Positions 32,055-40,938 of a DNA stretch of 64,000 bases are shown here, in pieces (position 1 is the first letter of the stretch; each line of letters begins with the position of its first letter). The stretch spans positions 558,001 to 622,000 of the forward strand of contig NZ_JAUHPX010000001.1 in assembly GCF_030418305.1 (NCBI RefSeq). Direction: 5' to 3'. The notes beneath the pieces were generated by a model. It saw only the letters and a list, made by a program, of their open reading frames with translations, made no database searches and was not told where the DNA came from. Source of the DNA: Demequina lignilytica (lineage in GTDB: Bacteria; Actinomycetota; Actinomycetes; Actinomycetales; Demequinaceae). The position numbers and the translations under genes are program-made.

Positions 32055-33359
32055 TCAGGCCGCCTCGGTCGCCGCCCAGGCGTCGACCGCCGCGACGATC
32101 GCCTCCACGTCCGCCGCGGTGTGCGCCGCGGTGAGGAACCACGCCTCGTACGCGCTGGGGGGCAGGGAGATCCCCGCGTCCCGCAGCGCGTGGAACAGCC
32201 GCGCGAACTGCGCCGTGTCCTGCGTGGACACCTCGTCGAAGGTGGCCGGCGGCTCCGAGAGGCCCAGGAAGATCGAGAACAGCGTCCCCGCCCGGCCCAC
32301 CGCGTGGACGATGCCGTGCCGGCTGAGCGCCTCGCTCACCCCCGTGACCGTCGCGTCCGCCAGCGCCGCGAGGCGCTCGTGCGCGGCCTGGTCCAGCAGG
32401 CCCATGGTCGCGATGCCCGCGGCCACCGCGACCGGGTTCCCCGACAGCGTGCCCGCCTGATAGACGGGTCCGAGCGGCGCGAGCTGCTCCATGAGGTCAC
32501 GGCGTCCACCGATCGCGGCGACCGGCATGCCGCCGCCGATGACCTTGCCGAACGTGACCAGGTCGGGTGTCCACGGGTCGAGGCCGGCCTCAAGGTCGTG
32601 GGCGCGCTCGACGCCCCACCAGCCGGCGGGCCCCGCGCGGAAGCCGGTCAGCACCTCGTCGAGGATCATGACCGCGCCCTCGTTGCGGCACAGCGTCGCG
32701 ATCAGGCGGTTGAAGCCCACCGGCGGTCGCACCACGCCCATGTTGCAGGGCGCCGCCTCGGTGATCACCGCCGCGATGCGCGAGCCGTGCTCCGCGAAGG
32801 CGTCGGTGAGCGCCGCCTCGTCGCCGTAGGGCAGCACCAGCGTGTCCTGCGCGGCGCCCCGCGTCACGCCGGCGGAGTCGGGCACCCCCGCGGTCGCGAG
32901 ACCGGAGCCCGCAGCCACCAGGAGCGCGTCCGAGTGGCCGTGGTAGCAGCCCGCGAACTTCACGATCACCTCGCGACCGGTCGCGGCGCGCGCCAGACGG
33001 ATCGCGGTCATGGTCGCCTCGGTGCCGGTCGAGACCAGCCGCACGCGCTCGGCCGGGGCGTACCGGTCGCGGATGAGCTCCGCGAGCTCGACCTCCGCCT
33101 CGGTGGTCGCCCCGAAGGACAGGCCGCGCGCCGCCGCCTCCTGGACAGCCGCGATGACCTCGGGATGGCCGTGCCCGAGGATGGCCGGACCCCACGAGGC
33201 GACCAGGTCGATCAGCTCGCGCCCCTCGGCGTCGACCACCCGGGCGCCGCGCGCCGCCGCGATCGGCACCGGCTCCCCCCCGACGCCGTTCCAGGCGCGC
33301 ACCGGCGAGTTCACGCCGCCGGGCAGGATCGCGCGGGCGCGCTCCGAATAGCTGCTCAC
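32055..33359 (-). CDS. hemL: Glutamate-1-semialdehyde 2,1-aminomutase
   Basis: 434-aa PLP enzyme. Typical segments are PGGVNSPVRAWNGVGG, VRLVSTGTEATMTAIRLARAATGR, KFAGCYHGHSDALLVAAGSG, ILDEVLTGFR and the PLP lysine in VTFGKVIGGGMPVAAIGG. It makes 5-aminolevulinate, so this organism uses the glutamate (C5) route; hemA is not in the window. The GTG start overlaps the hemB stop by 4 bases. Last gene of the hem run. Confidence 0.97.
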   Translation of the reverse strand: MSSYSERARAILPGGVNSPVRAWNGVGGEPVPIAAARGARVVDAEGRELIDLVASWGPAILGHGHPEVIAAVQEAAARGLSFGATTEAEVELAELIRDRYAPAERVRLVSTGTEATMTAIRLARAATGREVIVKFAGCYHGHSDALLVAAGSGLATAGVPDSAGVTRGAAQDTLVLPYGDEAALTDAFAEHGSRIAAVITEAAPCNMGVVRPPVGFNRLIATLCRNEGAVMILDEVLTGFRAGPAGWWGVERAHDLEAGLDPWTPDLVTFGKVIGGGMPVAAIGGRRDLMEQLAPLGPVYQAGTLSGNPVAVAAGIATMGLLDQAAHERLAALADATVTGVSEALSRHGIVHAVGRAGTLFSIFLGLSEPPATFDEVSTQDTAQFARLFHALRDAGISLPPSAYEAWFLTAAHTAADVEAIVAAVDAWAATEAA

Positions 33360-34327
33360 AGGTCCTCCAGCCAGGCGGCGAGCTCGAGCGCCGCGTAGGT
33401 CACCACGATGTCCGCGCCTGCCCGGCGCATCGACGTCAACGCCTCGAGGTGCGCGGCGCGACGGTCGATCCAGCCGTTCGCCGCCGCCGCCTCGATCTGC
33501 GCATACTCCCCGCTCACGTGGTAGGCCGCGACGGGCACCCGCGACTCCGCGGCCACCTCGGCGACCACGTCGAGGTAGGGCAGCGCGGGCTTGACCATGA
33601 CGATGTCGGCGCCCTCGAGCGCGTCGAGCTCCGCCTCGCGCAGACCCTCGCGGCCGTTGGCGGGATCCATCTGGTAGGTCCGCCGGTCGCCCTCGAGCTG
33701 GCTCTCGACCGCGTCGCGGAAGGGCCCGTAGAACGCCGAGGCGTACTTGGCGGCGTACGCGAGCAGGGACACGTCGGTGAGGCCGGCCGCGTCGAGCTCC
33801 GCGCGCACGGCCGCGGTCTGGCCGTCCATCATGCCGCTGAGGCCGAGCACGTGGGCGCCGGCGCGCGCCTGTGCGACGCCCATCTGCGCGTACACCTCGA
33901 GCGTCGCGTCGTTGTCGACGGAGCCGTCCGCGGCGAGCACGCCGCAGTGGCCGTGGTCGGTGAACTCGTCCAGACACAGGTCGGCCATGACCACCAGCCG
34001 CTCCCCGGAAGCCTCCGCGGCCGACGCGATCGCGCGGTTGAGGATCCCGTCCGCGGCGCAGGCGCCCGAACCCTCGGCGTCGCGCACGGACGGGATCGCG
34101 AACAGCATGATCCCTCCGATGCGCGCCGCGACGCAGGCCGCCACCAGCTCCGGCACCGCGCTCAGCGGGTGCTGCGACACGCCCGGCAGCGACGCGATGG
34201 GACGCGACTCCGCGAGGTCCTCGTGGATGAACACCGGCAGCACCAGCTCGGCGGCGTGCGGGCGCACCTCGCGCACCAGGCGCCGCATCGCGGGCGTGGT
34301 ACGCAGGCGGCGGGGACGATGCTGCAT
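33356..34327 (-). CDS. hemB: Porphobilinogen synthase
   Basis: 323-aa ALA dehydratase. It contains RPRRLRTTPAMRRLVREV, LPVFIHEDL, VMADLCLDEFTDHGHCGVL and the two active-site lysine regions (SLLAYAAKYASAFYGPFRDA and ADIVMVKPALPYLDVV). A single cysteine in the DLCLDE/HGHCG region suggests Mg rather than full Zn ligation. It overlaps hemD by 1 base and hemL by 4. Confidence 0.97.
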   Translation of the reverse strand: MQHRPRRLRTTPAMRRLVREVRPHAAELVLPVFIHEDLAESRPIASLPGVSQHPLSAVPELVAACVAARIGGIMLFAIPSVRDAEGSGACAADGILNRAIASAAEASGERLVVMADLCLDEFTDHGHCGVLAADGSVDNDATLEVYAQMGVAQARAGAHVLGLSGMMDGQTAAVRAELDAAGLTDVSLLAYAAKYASAFYGPFRDAVESQLEGDRRTYQMDPANGREGLREAELDALEGADIVMVKPALPYLDVVAEVAAESRVPVAAYHVSGEYAQIEAAAANGWIDRRAAHLEALTSMRRAGADIVVTYAALELAAWLEDL

Positions 34328-35124
34328 CACGCGTTCTCCTGGGGTTCCTGGGCGTCGATCGCCGCGTCGAGCGCGGCCCGGATCCCACCGTACGACGGCT
34401 CGGTCGCCACGGCGTCCACGCGCAGCCCGGCGGCCCGCGCCGAGGCCTCCGTGGTGCGCCCGATCGCGACGATGCGCGTGCCGGGTCCGACCACCGGGCA
34501 TGCCGCGGCGACCCGCTCCGCGACCGAGCCCGACGTCAGCAGGATCGCGTCGACCTCGCCGGCGGCGACGGCGGCGACCACCGCATCGTCGATCCCCGGG
34601 CCGTCGACGGTCCGGTAGGCCTCGACCGCGTCCACCGCCCAGCCTTTCCGCGCGAGGCCGCGCGCCAGCACGGGCGACGCGAGGTTGCCCAGGGGCGCGA
34701 GCACGCGGCCCGTCCCCTCGGGCATCTCGGCCACGATGCCACGGGCGTCGGCGCGCGACGTCGGCACCAGGTCCACCGTCAGTCCGACGGAGGCGCACAC
34801 GCCGCGGGTCGCCTCGCCCACGGTGGCCACCCGCGCGCCGGGCTGCGGCTCGCCGAGCGCGCGGCCGTGCGATCGGGCGATCCGGTCCATCGCGATCACG
34901 GCGTTGCGGCTCGTCACCGTCATCCAGTCGTACGCGCCGTCGAGCCAGGCGAGGGTCGCCTCCGCGAGAGCGGCGGGGTCCTCGGGCGGCGCGATCGCGA
35001 TGAGCTCGACCGCGTCCACGGCCGCGCCCTCCGCCTCGAGCTGCTCGGCGAAGGCCCGGCGCTCCGCGGTGACGGGGACCACCAGGCGTCGGCCTGCGAG
35101 CGGTCCGGCGCCCGGCGCGGTCAC
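34327..35124 (-). CDS. hemD: Uroporphyrinogen-III synthase
   Basis: 265-aa stand-alone HemD: RRLVVPVTAERRAFAEQLEAEGA, WMTVTSRNAVIAMDRI, VATVGEATRGVCASVGL, DAILLTSGSVAERVA and RIVAIGRTTEASARAAGL. It cyclises hydroxymethylbilane for the heme branch. It is a different protein from the winged-helix fusion at 21172-22287. The GTG start overlaps the hemC stop by 4 bases. Confidence 0.93.
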   Translation of the reverse strand: MTAPGAGPLAGRRLVVPVTAERRAFAEQLEAEGAAVDAVELIAIAPPEDPAALAEATLAWLDGAYDWMTVTSRNAVIAMDRIARSHGRALGEPQPGARVATVGEATRGVCASVGLTVDLVPTSRADARGIVAEMPEGTGRVLAPLGNLASPVLARGLARKGWAVDAVEAYRTVDGPGIDDAVVAAVAAGEVDAILLTSGSVAERVAAACPVVGPGTRIVAIGRTTEASARAAGLRVDAVATEPSYGGIRAALDAAIDAQEPQENA

Positions 35125-36038
35125 GAGCTCCTCATGAGGCGCTCGGCGCCGCGGCCCAGCAGCGAGTAGCCGGAGGACCGGCCCAGCGAGGCCGCCTCCG
35201 ACGGCACGCCGATGTTGCGCTCGTTGAGCGCCAGCCGCCCGTCGGCGCCGATCACGCGGGTATGAAGCGTCAGGCGTCCGCGCGCGACGGTGCCGTACGC
35301 GGCGACCGGGGCCGCGCATCCCGCCTCGAGCGTCGCGAGCGCGGATCGCTCCGCGGTGACGGCCGCGCGGGTGTCGGCGTGATCGAGCGAGCCGAGCAGG
35401 TCGCGCAGCGCGGGCGCGGCGTCGCTGCGGATCTCGACCGCGAGCGCACCCTGGCCAGGCGCGGGTACCATCCGGTCGACGCTGAGCGGTTCCGTCGCCT
35501 CGGCACCGCGGCCCAGGCGGTTGAGCCCCGCCGCCGCCAGCACCACGCCGTCGAGCTCCTCGCCGACCTTGCCCAGGCGGGTGTCGACGTTGCCGCGGAT
35601 CGGCACCACCTCGAGGTCCGGGCGCAGCGCGAGCAGCTGGGCGGCGCGACGCGGCGAGCCCGTTCCCACCCGCGCGCCGTGCGGCAGCTCCTCGAGCGTC
35701 TCGCCCTCCGTGCAGAGCACGTCGCGAGGGTCCTCGCGCTCGGGGATCGCGACCGTCTCGAGCCCGTCGAACGGCGCGGTCGGCATGTCCTTGAGCGAGT
35801 GCACCACGAAGTCGCACTCGTCGGCGAGCAGCGCCTCGCGCAGGGCGGTCACGAACACGCCGGTCTGGCTCAGCCCGACGAGCGAGCCCTTGTCCACGTC
35901 GCCCTTGGTGGTCACCGTCACCAGCTCGACCGAGACCTCGACACCCTGGGCGGCGCCGGCGGCGACCACGGCGTCCGCGAACTGTCCCGCCTGAGCCGTG
36001 GCGAGCGCGGATCCTCGGGTGCCCAGGCGCAGATTCAT
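35121..36038 (-). CDS. hemC: Hydroxymethylbilane synthase
   Basis: 305-aa porphobilinogen deaminase. It starts LRLGTRGSALATAQAGQFADAV and has FVVHSLKDMPTAPFDGLETVAIPEREDPRDVL and GTGSPRRAAQLLALRPDL. The dipyrromethane-binding cysteine is C241 in EAGCAAPVAAYG. It is first in the hemC-D-B-L run. A TACCCT hexamer ends 7 nt before the ATG, suggesting a leaderless transcript. Confidence 0.97.
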   Translation of the reverse strand: MNLRLGTRGSALATAQAGQFADAVVAAGAAQGVEVSVELVTVTTKGDVDKGSLVGLSQTGVFVTALREALLADECDFVVHSLKDMPTAPFDGLETVAIPEREDPRDVLCTEGETLEELPHGARVGTGSPRRAAQLLALRPDLEVVPIRGNVDTRLGKVGEELDGVVLAAAGLNRLGRGAEATEPLSVDRMVPAPGQGALAVEIRSDAAPALRDLLGSLDHADTRAAVTAERSALATLEAGCAAPVAAYGTVARGRLTLHTRVIGADGRLALNERNIGVPSEAASLGRSSGYSLLGRGAERLMRSS

Positions 36039-36045
36039 GCGGTCC

Positions 36046-36051
36046 AGGGTA
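36046..36051 (-). promoter_or_regulatory. Putative -10 box of the hemCDBL operon
   Basis: Minus-strand TACCCT (36051-36046) followed by 7 nt and the hemC ATG. There is no Shine-Dalgarno in the 7-nt gap. Confidence 0.4.
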
Positions 36052-36064
36052 GTGGGCGTCGCGG

Positions 36065-37285
36065 TCACCGCGCGCCGCGGTACCCGGGTCCCAGGAACGC
36101 GAGCACGAGCGCGACGAGCGCCAGCGCCATCGCGATCCAGGCGGGCGCCAGGTAGCCCAGGCCGGCCCCGATGACCACCGCGCCCAGGCCGGTGCCCACC
36201 ACCGTCGCCGCGTTCAGCGAGGAGTGCGCGAGCGCGGCGCCGAGGGACGGCGAGGTGTGCACCACGTCCATGAGATGCGCCTGTGCGGCCTGCGAGAAGG
36301 TCTGGATGCACACCCCGAGCAGCACGAGCGCCGGCACCACCGGCCAGCCGTCGTCGCCCACCACGCCGAGCACGGCGAGCATGATCGCGATGCCCGCCAG
36401 CGACAGGCGCGCCGTGCCGACCACCGACCAGTCCGTGAGGCGCCCGCCCACGAAGGCGCCCGCGGTCATGCCGACGCCGAACACCGCGAGCACCAGGGTG
36501 ACGGTCGACGTCGCGAACCCGTTGGTCTCCTCGAGCAGCGGCACCATGTAGGACTGCACGGCGCCCAGACCCGCGAAGCCGACCGTCACCGTGATGATCG
36601 CCGTCCACAGCAGCCGCCCGCGCAGCGCGGCCATCTCGAGCCGGAACCCGCCCCCCGCCGCCCCGGGGACCGAGGGCACGAAGGCCCACATGAGCCCGAA
36701 CCCGGCGAGGCCCACCACCGTCACCACCACGTACGAGAGGCGCCAGCCCGCGGCCTCGGAGAGCCATTGCATGCCCGGCACCCCGATCACCGTCGCGGCC
36801 GTCAGCCCGTACATCACGGTCGCGATGACCTGGCCGCGGCGCTCCTGGCCCAGCACGAGCACCCCGACGTACAGGGCGGTGCCGAGCAGCGCGCCGTGCG
36901 GCAGGCCCGCCAGGAAGCGGATCACGAGCAGCGCCTGCACCGACGGCGCGATCACCGTGAGCAGGGAGGTGACGACGAACACCGCGGACATCGCGAGCAG
37001 CAGCCGGCGCCGGTTCCACCGGGCCAGCCCGACCATCAGGACCGGGGCCCCGACCACCACGCCGAGCGCGTACGCGACGATCGTGTAGCCGATCATGTCC
37101 ACCGTGGTGCCGAAGGACCTGACCTGGTCCTGGATCACGCCGGCGGCGCCCTGCTGCGACAGCCCGATCGCCAGGCCCGCGATGACGAACCCCGCCAGCA
37201 CCAGCCCGGGGTGGGCCGCGTGAGCGGTCCGGGGCAGCAGCCAGCGCGGGGCGCCGGCCTCGGAGGCCGGGGGCAGAGCGGTCAT
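36065..37285 (-). CDS. MFS transporter
   Basis: 406-aa membrane protein with about 12 segments, including GYTIVAYALGVVVGAPVLMVGLARWNRRRLLLAMS, the loop typical of DHA1 drug-efflux members, and FLAGLPHGALLGTALYVG. The start MTALPPASEAGAPRW at 37285 lies 7 nt after the stop of the DtxR-type gene, so co-transcription with a metal-dependent regulator is likely. Substrate unknown; metal-chelate or drug export are both possible. Confidence 0.88.
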   Translation of the reverse strand: MTALPPASEAGAPRWLLPRTAHAAHPGLVLAGFVIAGLAIGLSQQGAAGVIQDQVRSFGTTVDMIGYTIVAYALGVVVGAPVLMVGLARWNRRRLLLAMSAVFVVTSLLTVIAPSVQALLVIRFLAGLPHGALLGTALYVGVLVLGQERRGQVIATVMYGLTAATVIGVPGMQWLSEAAGWRLSYVVVTVVGLAGFGLMWAFVPSVPGAAGGGFRLEMAALRGRLLWTAIITVTVGFAGLGAVQSYMVPLLEETNGFATSTVTLVLAVFGVGMTAGAFVGGRLTDWSVVGTARLSLAGIAIMLAVLGVVGDDGWPVVPALVLLGVCIQTFSQAAQAHLMDVVHTSPSLGAALAHSSLNAATVVGTGLGAVVIGAGLGYLAPAWIAMALALVALVLAFLGPGYRGAR

Positions 37286-37292
37286 GAGCGTC

Positions 37293-37967
37293 CTAGCGGA
37301 TGAGCCAGACGGCCACCGCGGTGGCCGGAGGGATGGTGGCGGTCTCCGCCTCACCATCGACGGCGACCTGGACACCCTCCGAGGTCCTCCCCAGCACCCG
37401 GATCGTTGCGTCCGGCACCAATCCTAGGGCCGAGAGGTCCCGCAGAACCGCGGGGTCGGCGTCGGACAGGCGGGTGACGCGCCACTGCCCCGCGTCGGCT
37501 GCGTCGAGGCCGGTGCCGTCGAGCACCTCGATGCGCCCGGAGCGGGTCGGGATCGGGTCGCCGTGCGGATCCCGGGTCGGGTGGCCCAGCATGCGGTCGA
37601 GCGCATCGATCATGCGGGTGGAGCACGCGTGCTCGAGCACCTCCGCCTCGTCGTGGACCTCGTCCCAGCCGTAGCCGAGCTGCGTGACCAGGAACGTCTC
37701 GATCAGGCGGTGCCGCCGCACCATGTCGAGCGCGCACCGCTCGCCGTCGGCGGTGAGCGTGATCGCCCCGTAGGGCTCGTGATCGAGCAGGCCCGCGGCC
37801 GCCAGCTTGCGCACGTTCTCGGACACGGTCGGGGCGGACACCCCGAGGCGCTCCGCGAGCATCTTGGTGGTCACGGGCGCGTCCGACCACTCGGTGGCGC
37901 CCCACACGATCTTCACGTAGTCCTGCGCCGTGGCGGAGAGGGTCTGCGGGTCGATCGGCATCGTCAC
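37293..37967 (-). CDS. DtxR/MntR-family metal-dependent regulator
   Basis: 224-aa regulator. An N-terminal winged helix comes first (AQDYVKIVWGATEWSDAPVTTKMLAERLGVSAPTVSENVRKLAAAGLLDHEPYGAITLT). A dimerisation/metal-binding region follows (RRHRLIETFLVTQLGYGWDEVHDEAEVLEHACS) and a C-terminal SH3/FeoA-like domain ends the protein. The EVHDEAE...HACS pattern holds likely metal ligands. GTG at 37967 overlaps the copC stop; an ATG two codons later (37961) is an alternative. Iron or manganese would be the expected signal, but the ligand set cannot be settled by eye. Confidence 0.92.
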   Translation of the reverse strand: MTMPIDPQTLSATAQDYVKIVWGATEWSDAPVTTKMLAERLGVSAPTVSENVRKLAAAGLLDHEPYGAITLTADGERCALDMVRRHRLIETFLVTQLGYGWDEVHDEAEVLEHACSTRMIDALDRMLGHPTRDPHGDPIPTRSGRIEVLDGTGLDAADAGQWRVTRLSDADPAVLRDLSALGLVPDATIRVLGRTSEGVQVAVDGEAETATIPPATAVAVWLIR

Positions 37968-38578
37968 CCCCGTCCCGCGCCGCGACCTCGCATCAGGATC
38001 ACCGCGGTGGCGACCACGGCGATGGCGCCCGCGCCCCCCAGGATCCAGCCCCAGCCGGGCACCCCCGCGGTCGCGGCGACAGCGTCGGGCGTCGCCGACG
38101 GGGTCGGCGAGGACGACTCCGGGGTCTCCGAGGCCGAGGGGGACGATCCGGGCGTCGCCGTCGCCGTCACCGTCACCACGGGCGCGGGGCTCGGCGTGGG
38201 CTCCTCGGGCGCGTAGGTGAACGCGATCGATCCCTCGATCGGGTGGCCGTCTGCCGACACGACGCGGAACCGCAGCGTGTTCTCCCCCGGCGCGATCGCT
38301 CCCTCCGGCACGGGCGCGGTGACGGTCTCGGTCACGTCACCGATCTCGAGCTCGGTGGGGGTGCCGTCGGGCGCCACCAGCACCAGCTCGTTGCCGATGT
38401 CGAGCAGCTGCTCGGTGAACTCGAGGGAGACCTCCGTGAGCTCTGTGACGGTGTCGCCGTCGGCGGGGCTGGAGGAGACGAGCGCGGTGTGGGCGGCCGC
38501 CGGCGCCGCGAGCGCGAGCGCGGCCAGCAGCGCCGCCGCCGCGGCGAGGCCGTGACGGACCAGAGCAGTGACGGACAT
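37964..38578 (-). CDS. CopC-domain copper resistance protein
   Basis: 204-aa exported protein. The signal peptide (hydrophobic core to about residue 28) ends AAPAAAHTALVSSSPADG, so cleavage would expose the Cu-binding N-terminal His typical of CopC. The second conserved site is in VSADGHPIEGSIAFTY. A Ser/Thr/Pro linker at about 125-165 is followed by a C-terminal membrane helix and an Arg-rich tail, so it is anchored on the outer face. It overlaps the metal regulator downstream by 4 bases. Confidence 0.93.
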   Translation of the reverse strand: MSVTALVRHGLAAAAALLAALALAAPAAAHTALVSSSPADGDTVTELTEVSLEFTEQLLDIGNELVLVAPDGTPTELEIGDVTETVTAPVPEGAIAPGENTLRFRVVSADGHPIEGSIAFTYAPEEPTPSPAPVVTVTATATPGSSPSASETPESSSPTPSATPDAVAATAGVPGWGWILGGAGAIAVVATAVILMRGRGAGRG

Positions 38579-38613
38579 GGGGCAAGTCTGGCACGGGCCG
38601 CATCGGCGGCCTC

Positions 38614-38687
38614 GTCACCGGATGGTCACCCGATGGTCACCGGCGCTCAAGCGGGCGGTCACCGTTCCGTCGTCCGCGGCTGTCACC
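38614..38687. promoter_or_regulatory. 11-bp-phased GTCACC iterons (PhoP-box-like)
   Basis: GTCACC occurs at 38614, 38625, 38636, 38658 and 38682. The first three starts are exactly 11 bp apart and the fourth is 22 bp further. The site lies between copC (minus) and the mannosyltransferase pair (plus). The arrangement resembles Streptomyces PHO boxes, which are 11-nt direct repeats with a GTTCACC core. Confidence 0.5.
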
Positions 38688-38695
38688 GTGAGGGT

Positions 38696-39817
38696 GTGAA
38701 GATCGCGCTGGTCGCAGAGTCCTTCCTCCCCCACACCAACGGGGTCACCCACTCGCTCCTGCGGGTCCTGGATCACCTCGCCGCCCGCGGCGACGACGCC
38801 GTGGTGATCGCACCCGAGGCACCCGGGGCGCCCGACCGCGTGGGCGACGCCCCGGTGGTCCACGTGCCCGCCGTCGGCTGGCCGGGCTACCGCGACGTGC
38901 GGGTCGCCACCCGCGGCGTCCGCACCCTCGCGCGGGTGCTCGAGCGGACCGCGCCGGACGTGGTCCACCTCGCGTCGCCGTTCGTGCTCGGCTGGGCCGC
39001 GGTGCGCGCGGCCGCCGCGGTCCGCGTGCCGGCTGTCGCCGTGTACCAGACGGACGTGCCGTCCTACGCGGCGGCGTACGGCGCCCCCTGGGGCGAGCCG
39101 CTCCTCTGGAATCGCGTGCGCAGCATCCACACCGCAGCCGACCTCACCCTCGCGCCGTCGACCGCGGCGATCGCCCAGCTCGGGGCTCTCGGCGTCGACC
39201 GGCTCGCGCTCTGGCCCCGCGGCGTGGACACGGTGCGGTTCGACCCGTCCCGCCGCGACGCCGCGCTCCGCGCGCGGTGGGCGCCGGGCGGCGAGGTCGT
39301 CGTGGGCTACGTCGGGCGCCTCGCCCCCGAGAAGCGCGTGGGCGACCTGGCGAGGATCGCCCGGATGCCGGGCGTCCGGGTGGTGGTGATCGGCGAGGGA
39401 CCCGAGGGGGCCCGCCTCCGCCGCCGGGTCCCCGAGGCGGAGTTCGCAGGGTTCCTCGGTGGCGGCGAGCTCGCCCGCGCCGTCGCGAGCCTCGACGTCA
39501 TGGTGCACCCGGGCGAGCTCGAGACCTTCGGGCAGTCGGTGCAGGAGGCGCTGGCCGCCGGGGTGCCGGTGATCGCGCCTCGTGCCGGCGGCCCGGTGGA
39601 TCTCATCCGGCACGGTGAGAACGGGTTCCTCTACGCGCCGGGACGGCTCGACCAGATGGCTCACGCCGTCCAGTCCCTGGTGGACGACCCGTACCTGCGC
39701 CTCCTGATGGGCGCTCATGCCCGCGTCTCGGTGGAGGGCCGCACCTGGCCGCGCGTGTGCGCCACCCTGGTCGACCACTACCGCGCCGTCACGGCGCCCA
39801 CGGGAGCGCACCGATGA
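38696..39817 (+). CDS. GT4 glycosyltransferase, MgtA/PimB-like alpha-mannosyltransferase
   Basis: 373-aa GT-B enzyme. The N-terminus KIALVAESFLPHTNGVTHSLLRVLDHL closely resembles actinobacterial GDP-mannose-dependent MgtA. GYVGRLAPEKRVGDLARI, VVVIGEGPEGARLRR and the donor-site EALAAGVPVIAPRAGGPVDLI motif (with HPGELETFGQSVQEA before it) follow. It probably mannosylates a lipid acceptor at the inner membrane face. The GTG start at 38696 lacks an obvious ribosome-binding site. The stop overlaps the next glycosyltransferase by 4 bases. Confidence 0.92.
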   Translation: MKIALVAESFLPHTNGVTHSLLRVLDHLAARGDDAVVIAPEAPGAPDRVGDAPVVHVPAVGWPGYRDVRVATRGVRTLARVLERTAPDVVHLASPFVLGWAAVRAAAAVRVPAVAVYQTDVPSYAAAYGAPWGEPLLWNRVRSIHTAADLTLAPSTAAIAQLGALGVDRLALWPRGVDTVRFDPSRRDAALRARWAPGGEVVVGYVGRLAPEKRVGDLARIARMPGVRVVVIGEGPEGARLRRRVPEAEFAGFLGGGELARAVASLDVMVHPGELETFGQSVQEALAAGVPVIAPRAGGPVDLIRHGENGFLYAPGRLDQMAHAVQSLVDDPYLRLLMGAHARVSVEGRTWPRVCATLVDHYRAVTAPTGAHR

Positions 39818-40938
39818 GGATCGCCCAGGTCGCCAACTTCCACGGCCCCCGCTCCGGCGGCCTGCGGACGGCGCTGCGCGCGCTGGGACGCGGCTACGTC
39901 GACAGCGGCGACGACGTGCTGCTCGTGGTGCCGGGCGACCGCGATCACGCCGAGGACACGCCGCAGGGGCACCTCGTGACCCTGCACAGCCCGGCGCTGC
40001 CCGGCTCCGGCGGCTATCGCGTGATCACGAGGCTCGCCGCCGTGAAGGAAATCCTGGCGAGGTTCGCTCCCGACGCGCTCGAGGTCCACGATCGCACCAC
40101 GCTGATCCCGCTCGCGGACTGGGCGCGACGGCGCCGCGTCGTGACCGCCTTCGTCGCGCACGAACGGGCCGACGGGGTCCTCGCCGGCCTCGCGCCGCGC
40201 GCCGGGGTGGCAGCCGCACGGCGGCTGGCCGCCGCTCACTCCCGCGACGTCGCCCGCCGGTTCGACCTCGTGGTCGCCACCACCTCGTTCGCCGGCGAGG
40301 AGCTCGCTCGGGCGGGCGCGCGCGTCGACACCGTCCCGTTGGGCGTCGACCTCCTGACGTTCGATCCGCGGCGGCACTCGCCCCTCGCGCGCCGCGCACT
40401 TGCGCGCCCCGAGGAGACGCTCGTGGTGCTCGCGTCCCGGCTGTCCTCGGAGAAGCGGCCCGAGATCGCGGTGGAGGCCGTGCGCGAGCTCGCCGCGCGA
40501 GGGCGCCCCGTCCGGCTCGTCGTCGCAGGCTCCGGCCCGCTGGACCGTCGCCTGCGCCGCCGGGCGCGCGACCTGCCGGTGGAGTTCGTCGGCTTCGTCG
40601 ACGACCGCCGCACCTATGCCGCCCTGCTCGCCAGCGCGGACGTGCTGGTCGCACCGGGTCCCATCGAGACCTTCGGGCTCGCGGCGCTCGAGGGGCTCGC
40701 CTCGGGCACCCCGGCGGTGGTGAATCGCGCGTCGGCGCTTCCCGAGGTGGTCGGCGCCGCCGGGATCGGCGCCGAGGGCACGCCCGACGCGTTCGCCGAC
40801 GGCGTCGAGGCGATCCTCGCGCGGGACGGGCGCGAGCGCCGGCTCGCCGCACGCTCGCGCGCGGAGGAGCTGCCGTGGCACGCGACCGTCGCGCGGATGC
40901 GGGCGCTCCACGTCGGCGCGCTGGCGGGCCTGCGATGA
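39814..40938 (+). CDS. GT4 glycosyltransferase
   Basis: 374-aa GT-B enzyme, coupled to the previous gene by an ATGA overlap. RIAQVANFHGPRSGGLRTALRALGRGYVDSGDDVLLVVPG forms the acceptor-side start. LVVLASRLSSEKRPEIAVEAVREL and GPIETFGLAALEGLASGTPAVVNRASALPEV form the nucleotide-sugar side with the catalytic-site Glu pair. It probably acts in sequence with its neighbour on one glycolipid or glycan. The sugar donor is not known. Confidence 0.91.
   Translation: MRIAQVANFHGPRSGGLRTALRALGRGYVDSGDDVLLVVPGDRDHAEDTPQGHLVTLHSPALPGSGGYRVITRLAAVKEILARFAPDALEVHDRTTLIPLADWARRRRVVTAFVAHERADGVLAGLAPRAGVAAARRLAAAHSRDVARRFDLVVATTSFAGEELARAGARVDTVPLGVDLLTFDPRRHSPLARRALARPEETLVVLASRLSSEKRPEIAVEAVRELAARGRPVRLVVAGSGPLDRRLRRRARDLPVEFVGFVDDRRTYAALLASADVLVAPGPIETFGLAALEGLASGTPAVVNRASALPEVVGAAGIGAEGTPDAFADGVEAILARDGRERRLAARSRAEELPWHATVARMRALHVGALAGLR

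Noticed and set aside
38614-38687. Iterons as a CRISPR or plasmid replication origin
   Set aside because: Units are 11 bp with a 6-bp core, lie in a divergent promoter region and have no Cas or Rep gene nearby; a regulator site is more likely.
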